From: CBDFNC01 sp965249895 | GTDB lineage: Bacteria > Pseudomonadota > Gammaproteobacteria > Enterobacterales > CBDFNC01 | NCBI GenBank assembly: GCA_965249895.1 | Contig: CBDFNC010000005.1 | Span: 2,108,001-2,172,000 of the forward strand | Reading direction: 5' to 3' | Length of the DNA: 64,000 bases | Shown here: positions 42,515 to 52,829 of the stretch, piece after piece | Numbering within the stretch: position 1 is the first letter of the stretch | How the letters are laid out: every line of letters begins with the position of its first letter | Made by a program: the position numbers and the translations under genes | The notes under the pieces: model-generated | Told to the model about the DNA's origin: nothing | What the model saw: only the letters and a program-made list of their open reading frames with translations | Database searches by the model: none

Positions 42515-43642
42515 TCAGCTCTTAAGTAACGCAGCTATATTACGGGCCGTCATCACCAAATTTTCTTTTCCCGTACTCAGGGCTTCGGACAAAGGCATGG
42601 GTCGAGATACGGCGGAAAATACTGCATCCAGACCGTGATCATGGACCACTTGACAATCGTTGGCCAAACACCCGGCAATAGCGATCACTTTTTTGTTATA
42701 GCGCTTGGCCACACGGGCAACTCCGATAGGAGTTTTCCCATGTATTGTCTGGCTGTCGATACGACCTTCTCCGGTGATCACCAAGTCGGCCTCTTTCACC
42801 GCGGTTTCCAGGTTAACGGCTTCCATCACTATATCTATTCCCGGACGTAATGTAGCGTCGAGAAAGGCCAGTACGCCTGCGCCCATACCACCAGCAGCGC
42901 CTGCACCCGCCTGATCCATCACATCCTTATCCAATAAGGTCCTAAGCAAGCCGCCATAATGGCGCAAATTGGCATCTAATTGCGCTACAACCTCAGGGGT
43001 CGCACCTTTTTGCGGACCAAATATAGCGGATGCGCCTTTCTCACCGCAAAGCGGGTTATCAACATCACATGCCACTTCAACACTAACTTGAGCAAGGCGC
43101 GGGTCTAAACCGCTCACATCTATTTTGGCGAGTCTAGCCAGTGCAGCGCCACCAACACCAATATCTTGCCCATCCAAATCCAGCATTTTGACCCCAAGGG
43201 CCTTGACCATACCCAGGCCGGCATCATTGGTAGCACTGCCCCCCAGCCCCAGGATAATATGCTTGACCCCGTGATTAAGGGCGTCCACTATCAGCTCACC
43301 CGTACCATAGCTACAGGTTACCAAGGGGTTTCTCAGTTCGCTGGGCACAAGATGTAAACCGGATGCCGCCGCCATTTCGATTACCGCCGTTTCACCATCT
43401 CCCAGCAAACCATAAAAACCGGTAATTTTCTGACCCAGGGGGCCGCGGACCGCAACTTCAATCCGTTTTCCTCCGGTGGCATCAATCATTGACTGTACCG
43501 TCCCTTCACCACCATCAGCGACGGGAACCTTAACATATTCCGCGTGAGGAAAGACTTGCGAAAAGCCGAGTTCAATGGCGTTTGCCACTTCAAGGGCAGT
43601 GAGACTCTCCTTAAAAGAATCCGGGGCGATAACTACTTTCAT
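42515..43642 (-). CDS. glxK: Glycerate kinase (GARK family)
   Basis: 375 residues. VVIAPDSFKESLTALEVANAI, VPVADGGEGTVQSMI, GLGGSATNDAG, GAAGGMGAGVLAFL and VITGEGRIDSQT are the hallmarks of type-1 glycerate kinase (PF02595). It phosphorylates glycerate, feeding glycolysis at 2-phosphoglycerate. It lies downstream of the GntP permease and cdaR on the same strand, which together form a glycerate/sugar-diacid use cluster. Confidence 0.93.
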   Translation of the reverse strand: MKVVIAPDSFKESLTALEVANAIELGFSQVFPHAEYVKVPVADGGEGTVQSMIDATGGKRIEVAVRGPLGQKITGFYGLLGDGETAVIEMAAASGLHLVPSELRNPLVTCSYGTGELIVDALNHGVKHIILGLGGSATNDAGLGMVKALGVKMLDLDGQDIGVGGAALARLAKIDVSGLDPRLAQVSVEVACDVDNPLCGEKGASAIFGPQKGATPEVVAQLDANLRHYGGLLRTLLDKDVMDQAGAGAAGGMGAGVLAFLDATLRPGIDIVMEAVNLETAVKEADLVITGEGRIDSQTIHGKTPIGVARVAKRYNKKVIAIAGCLANDCQVVHDHGLDAVFSAVSRPMPLSEALSTGKENLVMTARNIAALLKS

Positions 43643-43708
43643 TTACAACTCCTGTGCACTAGACCCGCACTAATGCTATTAAATTGGGCGCTCAGGCGCC
43701 CGTTTTCA

Positions 43709-45061
43709 TTAAAGTAAGATAAGGCTTAGCAGGTAAACCACTGCCATGGCAGTTACACCCTGCACCAGGGTTGCCATAGTGTGAGCTTTGTATGCCAGCT
43801 CCACGCTCATTTTGCTGAACTGCGACACCACCCAGAAGAAACTGTCATTCGCATGGGATACTGTCATCGCACCGGCGCCTATGGCCATCACTGTCAGCAC
43901 CCGGCCCATTTCTGTAGCCAAACCCAGCTCAGGCAATAATGGAGCGACCAAAGCAGATGTAGTCACCAAAGCCACGGTTGAAGAGCCTTGAGCCGATTTT
44001 AACGCCGCCGATACGATAAACGGCATAAAGATACCTATGCCTAATGCAGACAGCGTTACACCCAGATACTCGCCGATAGGTGTTGCTTTCAGTACCGCAC
44101 CAAATGCGCCACCGGCACCCGTGATTAATAAGATAGGTGCGGCAGACGTTAATCCAGTAGTGATATGCTGAGTAAACTGCTCTGTCTTACCTTCACCTTT
44201 CAGTAAACCAAGAGATAAAAATAGTCCGACAAATAATGCATTTAAAGGCTGACCGAGGAAACCAAACAGGTCACTTACGCCGCCTTCACCAAATGGCTGG
44301 GTCGGAAAGTTGGCAACTGAGCCAAGGCAGATCAGGGCGATAGGCACCAGGATAGGCGAGAAAGCCTGCATACCTGTGGGCAGCTTGCCGTACTTCGCCT
44401 TAAGTTGATCATAACTTTCAGTTACCTGCTCGTCATTTTGCTCTTCTTCTACTTCAACATTGGCAAAACGATTTGCCCATAACAGGCCCGCCATGGCAGC
44501 AATAAACGCCACAAACACACCAACTGCAATCACTAACCCCAGGCTGGATTCCAGCCCCAGGTTACCGGCTGCGGCGATAGGCCCAGGTGTCGGAGGAACA
44601 AAAGTATGGGTAGCGAATAAACCAGTTGCCAACGCTACTGTCATGGATACGGTGGACACTTTCATCCGTTTCGCCATGCTCTGCTTCAGGGAGTTTAAAA
44701 TCACGAAACCTGAGTCACAGAATACCGGGATGGACACCATGTAACCTATCAGTGACATAGTTAGCTTGGGAAAACGCGTACCCAGCAACTTGATGATGAC
44801 GTCAGCCATGGTGATAGCGGCGCCACTTTTTTCCAAAATAGTGCCTATGATGGTACCCAGTACGATAACCAGGCCGATATACCCCAGGATGCCACCAAAA
44901 CCACTACTAATGGTTTTAGCCACATCAGTGGCCGGTAACCCATATGCAAACGCAGCGATAAACGCGGCCAGCAATAAGGTAAGAAATGGATGTAATTTAA
45001 ATTTGGACGTGGCTACCACAATAAATGCGATTACCCCGATTAATATTAATACCAGACTCAT
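43709..45061 (-). CDS. GntP-family permease
   Basis: 450 residues from ATG 45061, after a CAGGGG site; an in-frame extension to 45196 is not needed. About twelve membrane helices, with GLFATHTFVPPTPGPIAAA, FVVSQFSKMS-like VSHANDSFFWVVSQFSKM and SALKSAQGSSTVALVTT, all GntP features. The neighbouring glycerate kinase and CdaR regulator suggest import of glycerate or a related hydroxy acid, by context. Confidence 0.9.
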   Translation of the reverse strand: MSLVLILIGVIAFIVVATSKFKLHPFLTLLLAAFIAAFAYGLPATDVAKTISSGFGGILGYIGLVIVLGTIIGTILEKSGAAITMADVIIKLLGTRFPKLTMSLIGYMVSIPVFCDSGFVILNSLKQSMAKRMKVSTVSMTVALATGLFATHTFVPPTPGPIAAAGNLGLESSLGLVIAVGVFVAFIAAMAGLLWANRFANVEVEEEQNDEQVTESYDQLKAKYGKLPTGMQAFSPILVPIALICLGSVANFPTQPFGEGGVSDLFGFLGQPLNALFVGLFLSLGLLKGEGKTEQFTQHITTGLTSAAPILLITGAGGAFGAVLKATPIGEYLGVTLSALGIGIFMPFIVSAALKSAQGSSTVALVTTSALVAPLLPELGLATEMGRVLTVMAIGAGAMTVSHANDSFFWVVSQFSKMSVELAYKAHTMATLVQGVTAMAVVYLLSLILL

Positions 45062-45283
45062 AGTTAACCCCTGTTTGAGCGATGTTGTGGTTCTTCCCTG
45101 ACACTTTGCAAGCAAAGTAATGTGTTGTAGGACACGAAAGGTACTAGGGGTATTATCCAGAGGTCGGCTGAGAAATGCTTTGGCCGGATGACCCAATCTA
45201 ACTGTTAATCACATGTTAATTTTGTTCAAATGCACAAAACACTCAAAAAACAAATAAATTACCATTACATTTCAGCCGCTTAA

Positions 45284-46450
45284 CTATGAGTTAGGTTTAT
45301 TTTGGTAATAAGGATAAAGAATGAGACCCAAGTAAAGTTGTAACAAACCACCTAATTCCTGTACATCCAACCCGGTAATTTCATGAATTTTATCCAATCT
45401 GTACCTTAAAGTGTTTCGATGAACAAACAACGACTTGGCGCATTTGGACAAATCCCCAAAGTGCTCCACATAGGCGGCCAGGGTTTTCCTCAATTGTTCA
45501 CTTTTATCTCGGCTGACCAGCTCAAGATAGGGTGCAATCAACTGCTCACCACGCCAGTCCTGACGTAAACTGGACAGCAGCACGGGTAAAGATAGCTCCT
45601 GATATAGGTACTGCCGCTCATTGGGTCTTAATTGTTTGCCTATGGCCAGGGTCTCTTTTGCGCTCTGAAAAGACAGGGGCACTCCATCCGACCCTTCAAA
45701 ATAATGCCCCAGGGCAATTTTAATCTTGATCCCTGGCTCTTTATCCAATCTGCTGAACAGATCATTTATCCGGACTTTTTCCAGCTCAGGATCCCACTGA
45801 TTAGTTTGCAAAAAGGCAGGTTTTAACACCACCAGCTGAGACATAGAAAGCATGGCCACCAGGTTGTCCCGCTCCGGGTATTCAAGCAGCTCCATCACTC
45901 GCCGGATCCCCTCCATAGATAACTGACCCTGATGGCTGGTTTCCAGTTCAATAATGGCGGCGACTCTGGGCTTATTAAAATCCACGTCAAAGCGCTGAGC
46001 CCATTCCACCAGCTGGCTCACCGGGGACTCTCCTTTTACCCATTGCACTATTAATTCTTCTTTATGCCGCCTGTCCCACTGCAATTGTTCAAGCAAAGAG
46101 GATTGTTCTACTATCATTTCCGCCGTCATTTTTACCAGTTCGCCGTAGCTGCGCACTTCATTCGGACTTCCGGTAATGCCCACCACACCGATGATCTGAT
46201 CCTGATATTTTAACGCAAGGTTAATGCCGGGTTTCACTCCCACCAGGTTTTGCGCAGTTTCGTTCTCAATTTCCACGGTACGGCCATTTGCGATAGCTAA
46301 TAAGGCGCCTTCGTGTTGCTGATTAATCCTGTCCAGATCGCCACTGGCCAGGATAACCCCCTGACCATTCATCACATTGATGTTGTAACCAATGATCTTC
46401 ATCGTACGATCAACGATTTGCTGTGCCAGTTTTCCGTCAAGAATAAACAT
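45284..46450 (-). CDS. cdaR: CdaR-family sugar-diacid-type regulator
   Basis: About 388 residues from ATG 46450 (ATG 46471 adds seven). The N-terminal sensor (LAQQIVDRTMKIIGYNINVM, GLDRINQQHEGALLAI-like, GVKPGINLALKYQDQIIGVV) matches the CdaR diacid-recognition domain, and the C-terminus is a PucR-type HTH (FVHRNTLRYRLDKIHEITGL). In E. coli CdaR activates glucarate/galactarate/glycerate genes. It reads toward gntP-glxK with a 222-bp gap that should hold the regulated promoter. Confidence 0.9.
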   Translation of the reverse strand: MFILDGKLAQQIVDRTMKIIGYNINVMNGQGVILASGDLDRINQQHEGALLAIANGRTVEIENETAQNLVGVKPGINLALKYQDQIIGVVGITGSPNEVRSYGELVKMTAEMIVEQSSLLEQLQWDRRHKEELIVQWVKGESPVSQLVEWAQRFDVDFNKPRVAAIIELETSHQGQLSMEGIRRVMELLEYPERDNLVAMLSMSQLVVLKPAFLQTNQWDPELEKVRINDLFSRLDKEPGIKIKIALGHYFEGSDGVPLSFQSAKETLAIGKQLRPNERQYLYQELSLPVLLSSLRQDWRGEQLIAPYLELVSRDKSEQLRKTLAAYVEHFGDLSKCAKSLFVHRNTLRYRLDKIHEITGLDVQELGGLLQLYLGLILYPYYQNKPNS

Positions 46451-46616
46451 AAGAGAACCCGAATAAGCCATAAGACGCTATAAACAGTTAGAAATTGCCA
46501 ATGGGTAGCCAGTAACTAAGCAGGAATGTGCTCCAAGGCACTAAACCGGGTATTTACTTCCACCCCAACGCCCGTAATAATTGGCCTGATAAAGAATTTG
46601 GATACGCTCACCCAGA

Positions 46617-47333
46617 ATGAATCACACCCAGTATATAATTAATGGCAAGTTCCTTTTTGACAGTGAAAACTATCACCTTTGCCTGCTTGATGGTAGTCAA
46701 ACCCTGACGCTAGGTAACAACGAAGGGAAAGCTCTTTGCTATTTAATCGAGCATGCCGGAGAAATAGTCACCAGAGAGGTGTTGCAGCAAAAGATCTGGC
46801 GGGATATGGGACTGGAGGTAGATGACAGCAGTCTGACTCAAGCGATTTCTAACCTGAGAAAACAATTGGATGACCCATCCAAATCACCGGTATATATTCG
46901 CACTGTGCCCAAGCAAGGATATAAATTTATCGCGGCGCTTGAGACTCCAAGCCCTGAGCCAGATCCAGTTAAAAATCCAAACTATCGAAAACCTGCTGTT
47001 ATTTCCGCCCTGATACTGTTTGTAGCTAGCCTGCTGATCAGCCAATATCAGAATACAGGGTTAAAATTAGAAGATTTTAAAACACAACAATTGGGTAGTA
47101 TTAAATATCACTTGTATGGTGAAAACATCAAGCAACTGGACCTGCAGATGTTAAATAATTGCCTCGAGAGTTTTAAAGCCAGGTTAGGTGTTAACCAGTT
47201 AAACAATATCGCCATTTACCAGACCCCGCAGGGGAACTGGAGTATCTCTTTTATGTTATTAACTGATGCCAAGGTGAGCAATAAAACCGTGTTTCTCGGT
47301 GACCAAAAGCCCAGCCAGTGGGAGTGCCAATAA
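46617..47333 (+). CDS. ToxR-like membrane-anchored winged-helix regulator
   Basis: 238 residues. A cytoplasmic OmpR-type winged helix (LGNNEGKALCYLIEHAGEIV, VDDSSLTQAISNLRKQLDD, IRTVPKQGYKF; about residues 20-108), one membrane helix (PAVISALILFVASLLIS; about 125-142) and a 95-residue periplasmic domain. This is the ToxR/CadC layout: signal outside, DNA binding inside without a kinase. The next gene, 2 bp downstream, encodes a ToxS-like partner. Confidence 0.85.
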   Translation: MNHTQYIINGKFLFDSENYHLCLLDGSQTLTLGNNEGKALCYLIEHAGEIVTREVLQQKIWRDMGLEVDDSSLTQAISNLRKQLDDPSKSPVYIRTVPKQGYKFIAALETPSPEPDPVKNPNYRKPAVISALILFVASLLISQYQNTGLKLEDFKTQQLGSIKYHLYGENIKQLDLQMLNNCLESFKARLGVNQLNNIAIYQTPQGNWSISFMLLTDAKVSNKTVFLGDQKPSQWECQ

Positions 47334-47335
47334 CC

Positions 47336-47863
47336 ATGAAATTGTTTAAATCAATTACGCCGTATTTACTACTTTCCGGCGGCTTGTTAAGTCTGGTTTG
47401 GGCACTATTCAGCCATCAACTAACACAGGTAACAAGCCTATTAACCCAGAATAACTGGCAATTTGATAACTATCATAACCTATTGCTGGACGATGTTATC
47501 AAATTTGATCAACAAGGCCTGCTTCGGGTCCACCTTAAGGGCTCTTCTGTGTTTCACGCCAATGGGTTATATGAGCAGACAGCCCGGTTAAACGCTTCTC
47601 TTAAAAGCGGCGAACAATACCAATTTTCAGTTCACTTAAAAGCGAATTGGGAAACCTCGGGGAATTACCTGCAAACCTCTCCTATTGAGCTTAATTTGTT
47701 ACCGCTAAATGACGCCGCCAAACAAACCGGTGAAGATGAACTGGCAGGACTGAAAAAAGGATATCTTTATGTATCAGGTATGAGCCGGGAGATCATTTCA
47801 CTAACTGAGCAAATGATTATCTTAGATAGCAAGGCTGGTCTTTATATTTTATATAATGAGTAA
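47336..47863 (+). CDS. ToxS-like membrane partner protein
   Basis: 175 residues from ATG 47336, immediately after the regulator's stop. One N-terminal helix (SITPYLLLSGGLLSLVWALF) and a periplasmic beta-rich domain (FDQQGLLRVHLKGSSVFHAN). Size, topology and position match ToxS-type proteins that stabilise ToxR-type regulators. I cannot show sequence homology to ToxS by eye, so the role is inferred from context. Confidence 0.6.
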   Translation: MKLFKSITPYLLLSGGLLSLVWALFSHQLTQVTSLLTQNNWQFDNYHNLLLDDVIKFDQQGLLRVHLKGSSVFHANGLYEQTARLNASLKSGEQYQFSVHLKANWETSGNYLQTSPIELNLLPLNDAAKQTGEDELAGLKKGYLYVSGMSREIISLTEQMIILDSKAGLYILYNE

Positions 47864-48270
47864 CTATCCAAATGTGAACTTTATTTTTCATCGTTTAATG
47901 TTATTAAGTGCATAAGCAAAAGTTCACCAAGGCTTAAATCAACCTACCAATCTAGGTAGGCCGTGCAGTACTAGGCGAATCAGTATATTTACACTGATTG
48001 AAATTCATACGTAATCTCTAAAAACTTATACTCACCCACTTAATCAAAGAAAAAACTATTACACCTCACCCGTAATGTATAATGTCACCGCTGCACTTAA
48101 GAGCTTGCTATTTCCGTCTGTAATAAGGTGTAATCCAAATACTAAAGGACTAAGTAAAAGCACCTATATTTAATCAAGATTTTTTGTTATAAACTAAAAA
48201 CCCTAATTAACTTATTGCTCCTTCAATAGGAAATTTAATCCTTCTCTCCCATACAAGCAAAGGAATGAAT
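47864..48270. other. Non-coding stretch with small hairpin
   Basis: CCTACC-aatcta-GGTAGG hairpin at 47943-47960, possibly ending the ToxRS-like operon, though no T tract follows. The rest is AT-rich leader of the PEP-CTERM gene. No sigma-54 site or RNA recognised. Confidence 0.4.
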
Positions 48271-48948
48271 ATGAACAGGAATAAGTGGTTTAATTTTTCG
48301 GTCATTGCACTGCTATTTTATACCCTAACCGTTAATGCCGAAATCATAGACACAAAAAAAGATTCGTTCATTGATAAATCTACTGGGTTGGAGTGGCTGG
48401 ATTTTGGTATAAATTCCGACTATAGCTATAATGAGGTTGTCAGTTTATTGGAGATAGGTGAAGAATATGATGGATGGCGTTTAGCTACACAGTCAAATGT
48501 TGAGGCATTATGGGCTAATACTTTTCATTCTATAAATAATAAAAATCACAAAGAACGCCATGAGTACTCTTGGAAATACAATGACACATATAACTGGGAG
48601 ACAGAAGAGTTAAGTCGATGGTCAAACTTGTTTAGCATTATGGGGTATAATGTCTTAGAAGTGTTTGGCCCTAACTCTAAAGTTGGATTGATAAATGGTA
48701 TTTTCGAGGACAGTTATGGATACCTAATTTCAGCGTATGCATCGGATTGGAATCTGTACGAACATGACAAAGACTTTGATAATCAGGCATATTTCAAAGC
48801 ATTACCTTGGCATGATAACCCCTTTAATCATGAAAACCCAATTGATGGAGCCTCAACGTTTTTGATTCGTGTACCATCACCAGAACTATCTGCGATCTTA
48901 CTAATTGGTCTTTGTGGTGTTTGTCTGAGTCGCTCGAAACAGCAATAA
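48271..48948 (+). CDS. PEP-CTERM sorting-domain protein
   Basis: 225 residues. AGGA lies 6 bp before ATG 48271; an ATG two codons upstream is too close. Signal peptide WFNFSVIALLFYTLTVNAE, then FIDKSTGLEWLDFGINSDYSYNEV and a WRLATQSNVEALW segment typical of PEP-CTERM proteins with a DUF1566-like body, and the tail VPSPELSAILLIGLCGVCLS-RSKQQ. The tail has PSPE rather than PEP. Probably a surface or matrix protein. No exosortase nearby. Confidence 0.78.
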   Translation: MNRNKWFNFSVIALLFYTLTVNAEIIDTKKDSFIDKSTGLEWLDFGINSDYSYNEVVSLLEIGEEYDGWRLATQSNVEALWANTFHSINNKNHKERHEYSWKYNDTYNWETEELSRWSNLFSIMGYNVLEVFGPNSKVGLINGIFEDSYGYLISAYASDWNLYEHDKDFDNQAYFKALPWHDNPFNHENPIDGASTFLIRVPSPELSAILLIGLCGVCLSRSKQQ

Positions 48949-49104
48949 CCTCCTAATTTCTTTGCGTATTTAATTGCGACTAGTTTTAGTTATTAATGAA
49001 TGTAACTGATTGTCAAGGCTAATCAAAAACAAATAGTGCTAAAGCTGACAAATTATTTCAAAAACGAATTACCATTTTCAAAATACCTCAATCTACATGA
49101 ATAA

Positions 49105-49123
49105 ACGCCCCAATTTGGGGCGT
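49105..49123 (-). terminator. Hairpin after the porin remnant
   Basis: ACGCCCC-aaatt-GGGGCGT, 7-bp perfect stem just past the porin stop on the minus strand, followed by a TTTATT run. Confidence 0.6.
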
Positions 49124-49130
49124 CAGACAC

Positions 49131-49583
49131 TTAGAAGTACACCCTCAGACCAAGAGCCACAGAGTCATCATTTACGTCAGATTCACCTAATGCGGTAATA
49201 TTCGTTGACCCGTATTCAATATAAGTCACCACGGAAGGAGTTATCCAGAAATCAGCACCCGCATAAAAGACATTCATGCCATTACCGTTATAATCCTGGT
49301 CGCCATCGTGAGAGTCATAACCGCTATAGACAGTTGTCACTCCCAGATCATAGCTGGCACCAAGACCCTAGGACTTAGTAACATCCGTGGTACCGCCCTC
49401 TTCAATTTCATAACGGGCCACTAACGCTCCCACGGAGAATTTTCCACTGGTATAACCCGCATCCATTATTGTTGATGTAGTTGTTCCATCATTATTTTTA
49501 GTATTATTGGTGTAATCCGTCGCCGCATAAACACCACCAACAGACAAACCGAACTCACTTGTTAATGGCCAATTAAACTGACC
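49131..49583 (-). pseudogene. C-terminal fragment of a porin gene
   Basis: Reads FNWPLTSEFGLSVGGVYAATD ... ITALGESDVNDDSVALGLRVYF and ends in Phe, as outer-membrane beta-barrels do. An in-frame TAG at 49368 splits it (VTKS*GLGASYDLG). The matching N-terminal part lies at 53634-54322 beyond the inserted IS elements. The gene cannot make a complete porin. Confidence 0.88.
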
Positions 49584-49964
49584 CACTAACGGACAATAAA
49601 ATTGACCCACCTCCTTTTAGGTATTTGGGCTTATAGCCCGTATGATCCGCACTTTTGCGGGTGATATTTTGAAGGAGTGGAAAGTGATACATAAAATCAA
49701 AGTGCTTCATGATGCAGGCGAAGGTTTGTCCATTCGAGCCATTGCTAAAGAAACTGGATTATCCCGCAATACCGTACGTAAATATCTGCGCATGGAAGAG
49801 CTGGCTATTAGCCAGTCTTTAGTCGATACATCAAGACATAAACAACTGGATAGCTATTTCATTTTTATTAAACACTTGCTGGGAACATACCCTGAACTGA
49901 GCGCCACTAAAATCATGCGTAAGTTACGGGCTAAGTTCCCGGATTTAGCGGCTTCAGAGCGTAC

Positions 49965-51622
49965 GGAACCCATCAAACCTGGGTAACAAATGAGAGGAGA
50001 AATCTGAGGAGATAAGGTCTGTTATTTGAGATAATCACTTCGCCAAAAACAACTACACAAACGACAGAATGCCAATACTAGACCGAACACCACTTAGCTC
50101 CTCAGACAAACTCGATCTTCTCGCAAAGAGCGCCATTTTACAAGCCCATGGTGATATCACCGCCTTATCCGATGAATTCGGTATATCCCGCAAGGCTGTC
50201 TATACCGCCCGTGGGGCTGCCCAGGCTGCGTTCGATGCCCTCGTCAACGCGCAAAGTGAGCCGGATTGTATCGCGACGCTTGATGTGGATGTTCCACACC
50301 TGCGCCGCAGTATTGTTGCGTTAACCATCACTGCACCCAATTCTATTCGCAGTATTGAGGCACTTATTCCTCTGCTGTATCCCGGCTGTAAAGTCAGCTA
50401 TGGCTATATCCAATGGGTCATTATCAACCATCCAGAGCGGTGCCGTGGATGAAATGTTCAGTCAGGGCGACCCTGTGCTGGCGGGTGTTGACCTGGATTC
50501 CCGCTACCTGTTCTGCCTGTCTCACGAGCAACAGCGTGATGGAAAAACCTGGGCCAGAGTACTCCAGCAAGCTGCTGCTCAGGGGATGATGCCAAAACAC
50601 ATCGTCAAAGACGGCACCAAAGGGATAGCCGCAGGTGTCACAACGGTTTTCGATCAGGCACAGCAACGTGATGATATTTTTCATGCCCTGTATATCGCAG
50701 CCAAGGCGGTGCGCAGGGTTGAGCAACGTGCTTACTATTACATTTTTCAGGAAGAAAAGGCTTACCAGGCCATCAGCCCCACCATAGCAGAAGACCCGGA
50801 TGATACGTTCGGTCAATGGCTGCGTGCGGATAACCAATGCGATAAGGCTATCGAGCGCTATGAGCATGCTGAACGGGCTTTGCACCTTCTTCACGCCGCC
50901 TTCAGCTGCGTTTGCCGAAAGACCGGTGAGCTAATGACAACTGAAATGGCTCAGACTAAGCTGGCGCAGGGCGGCGCATAAGGAATGCAACAAGGCGGCG
51001 ACTTATCTGGTAAACCGCCTGGATGGCCTCACTCTGGCCACCCAAGCGCTCCATGATAAGTTGCAAGACTGTATTGCACGTTATTCTCAGCAGCCGGTTG
51101 AGCTGGCTTGCCGCTTCTTTGAGTGCCGACGTAAATTAGCAAAGGCCGGGAAGCACAAGCAACAGCGGCTTATTCAGGAAATGCTCGGCAGCTACCGCCT
51201 GTTGACCCAACAGTTGAATGAAACACGCTGTGAGCGGCTGATGCAGGAGGTGGAAATGTTGCTCACCAAACGTCACCGCGCGTCCAGTGCCATTGAAGGC
51301 TTTAACGCCACCTTACGCACTTATCTGTATGCCAGAAAGGGCGTAAACCAAGCGTTTCTTGAGCTGTTCCGGGCTTGGTACAACCTGCGGAAAAAGCGCT
51401 GGGGACGTCACAAAGGTCAGTCAGCCCATGAGTTGCTGACGGGAGAAAAGGTGACCGACTGGCTGACACTGCTTGGTTTTCCAGCGAGTAAGCTCAGCCA
51501 CTGATTTTAGCCTGGCAACAGGCAAGCCAAACTGATTACTTATTGATCTGATCCAGCATTCGCTGAATTGGAGAGGATCTATTGGTTTTGTGACCCCAAA
51601 CGGCTGGAATTTGATCAGTCCC
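49965..51622 (+). mobile_element. Nested 1,658-bp insertion sequence inside istA
   Basis: Bounded by an 8-bp direct repeat GAGCGTAC (49957-49964 and 51623-51630). Ends are imperfect inverted repeats: GGAACCCATCAAACC on the left and GGGACTGATCAAATT on the reverse right. IS family not assigned with confidence. Confidence 0.88.
50069..51504 (+). pseudogene. Transposase of the nested IS, two frameshifts
   Basis: Three frames read in turn: 50069 to about 50430 (HTH-like DITALSDEFGISRKAVYTAR), about 50430 to 50981 (VLAGVDLDSRYLFCLSHEQQ, a likely catalytic DxD strand) and about 50980 to 51504 (SSAIEGFNATLRTYLYARKG, RWGRHKGQSAHELLTG). Each junction changes frame, so no full protein is made unless frameshifting or sequence error is involved. 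The C-terminal motif resembles transposases that carry a catalytic Glu in 'SSxxEgfNa'. Confidence 0.75.
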
Positions 51623-52829
51623 GAGCGTACTGTCAGGCGCTACGTTCATCAGATTCGTATACAAGTTAATATCGCGCAACCTCGTTACTATGAGCCAGTA
51701 CTGGACATGGTTCCTGGCCAACAAATTCAGGTTGATCCCGGTGAGTTACGCGGCGTGATGATTGGTGGTGTGGAAACCACTGTCTACTTCGTCGTTTTTG
51801 TCCTGTCTTACTCGCGACTGATGCATGTGTCAGCTTCACTTAAGCCAATTGATACCAGCGAATTTATTCGTATGCATGATGCTGCGTTCCGCTATTTTGG
51901 TGGTCGTACAGCAGAGCTGGTTTACGATCAAACCAAGCTGGTTGTTATTAAAGAGAAGTATCGTGAGCTTGAGCTAAACCAGCGATTCTCTGAATACGCC
52001 ACTCATGCCGGGTTCAGTATTCGCGCCTGTGAAGGCTATGACCCTGAGAGTAAGGGGAAAGTTGAAGCGGGGGTAAAATATGTCAAGAACAATGCTTTAT
52101 ACGGTGAAGTATTTGATAGCCAACAAGCCCTGGGTTCACACCTGGCCGACTGGTTAGACACGATAGCCAATCTCCGTACTCATGGCACGACAGGAAAGGT
52201 CCCACAGGCTCATTATGAAGAAATGGAGCGTCATGCCATGGCTTCTTATTTTACACCTGATGTTGTCCGCTCTAACGGACAGAAATTGACCCGCAAGGCA
52301 GATAAGACCGGTCTTATTTCCTGGTTATCCAATAAATACTCCGTCCCGTTAGCCTGGCAAAGGCAAGAGGTGGAAGTGAGAACCCTTGATGGCAAACTGA
52401 GGCTCTATGACCTGACCAATGGCAACGAAATAGCACATCATGACGTGCATAGTGGCAAAGGAAAAATCATTAAAAACAACCATCATTACCGGGATCCTGC
52501 GGTGAAAGTTGCGGAGCTAGAGCAGGCTCTGTCGCTTAAGCTAGGGGAAGAGTTTTCTACGCTCTTGTTTACTTTGCTTAAGAAGACTTCCCCTAAGATT
52601 TATAAAGATCAGCTGGTTGGCGTCAAAGCCATTATAAATCGACTCGGCGTCCCTACCGCAGAGCAGCTGATAACGCTCTGCCAGCGACCAAGGTTAACAG
52701 CCACTCAGTTTGAGACGCTACTGAAAGCAATGCAGCAAGCCCCTGAACGCTGGCAAAACCAGACAGAAGAAAAAGTCGTTACCGGTGGACTTAGTCAATA
52801 TCAAGGTGTGCCGCTACAAGGAGGCCAGC

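Noticed and set aside
45062..45196. N-terminal extension of the GntP permease
   Set aside because: Normal family length is reached from ATG 45061, which has a CAGGGG ribosome site.
45062..45283. Possible CRP site upstream of gntP
   Set aside because: Only one half (TGTGA) fits; the second half is poor.
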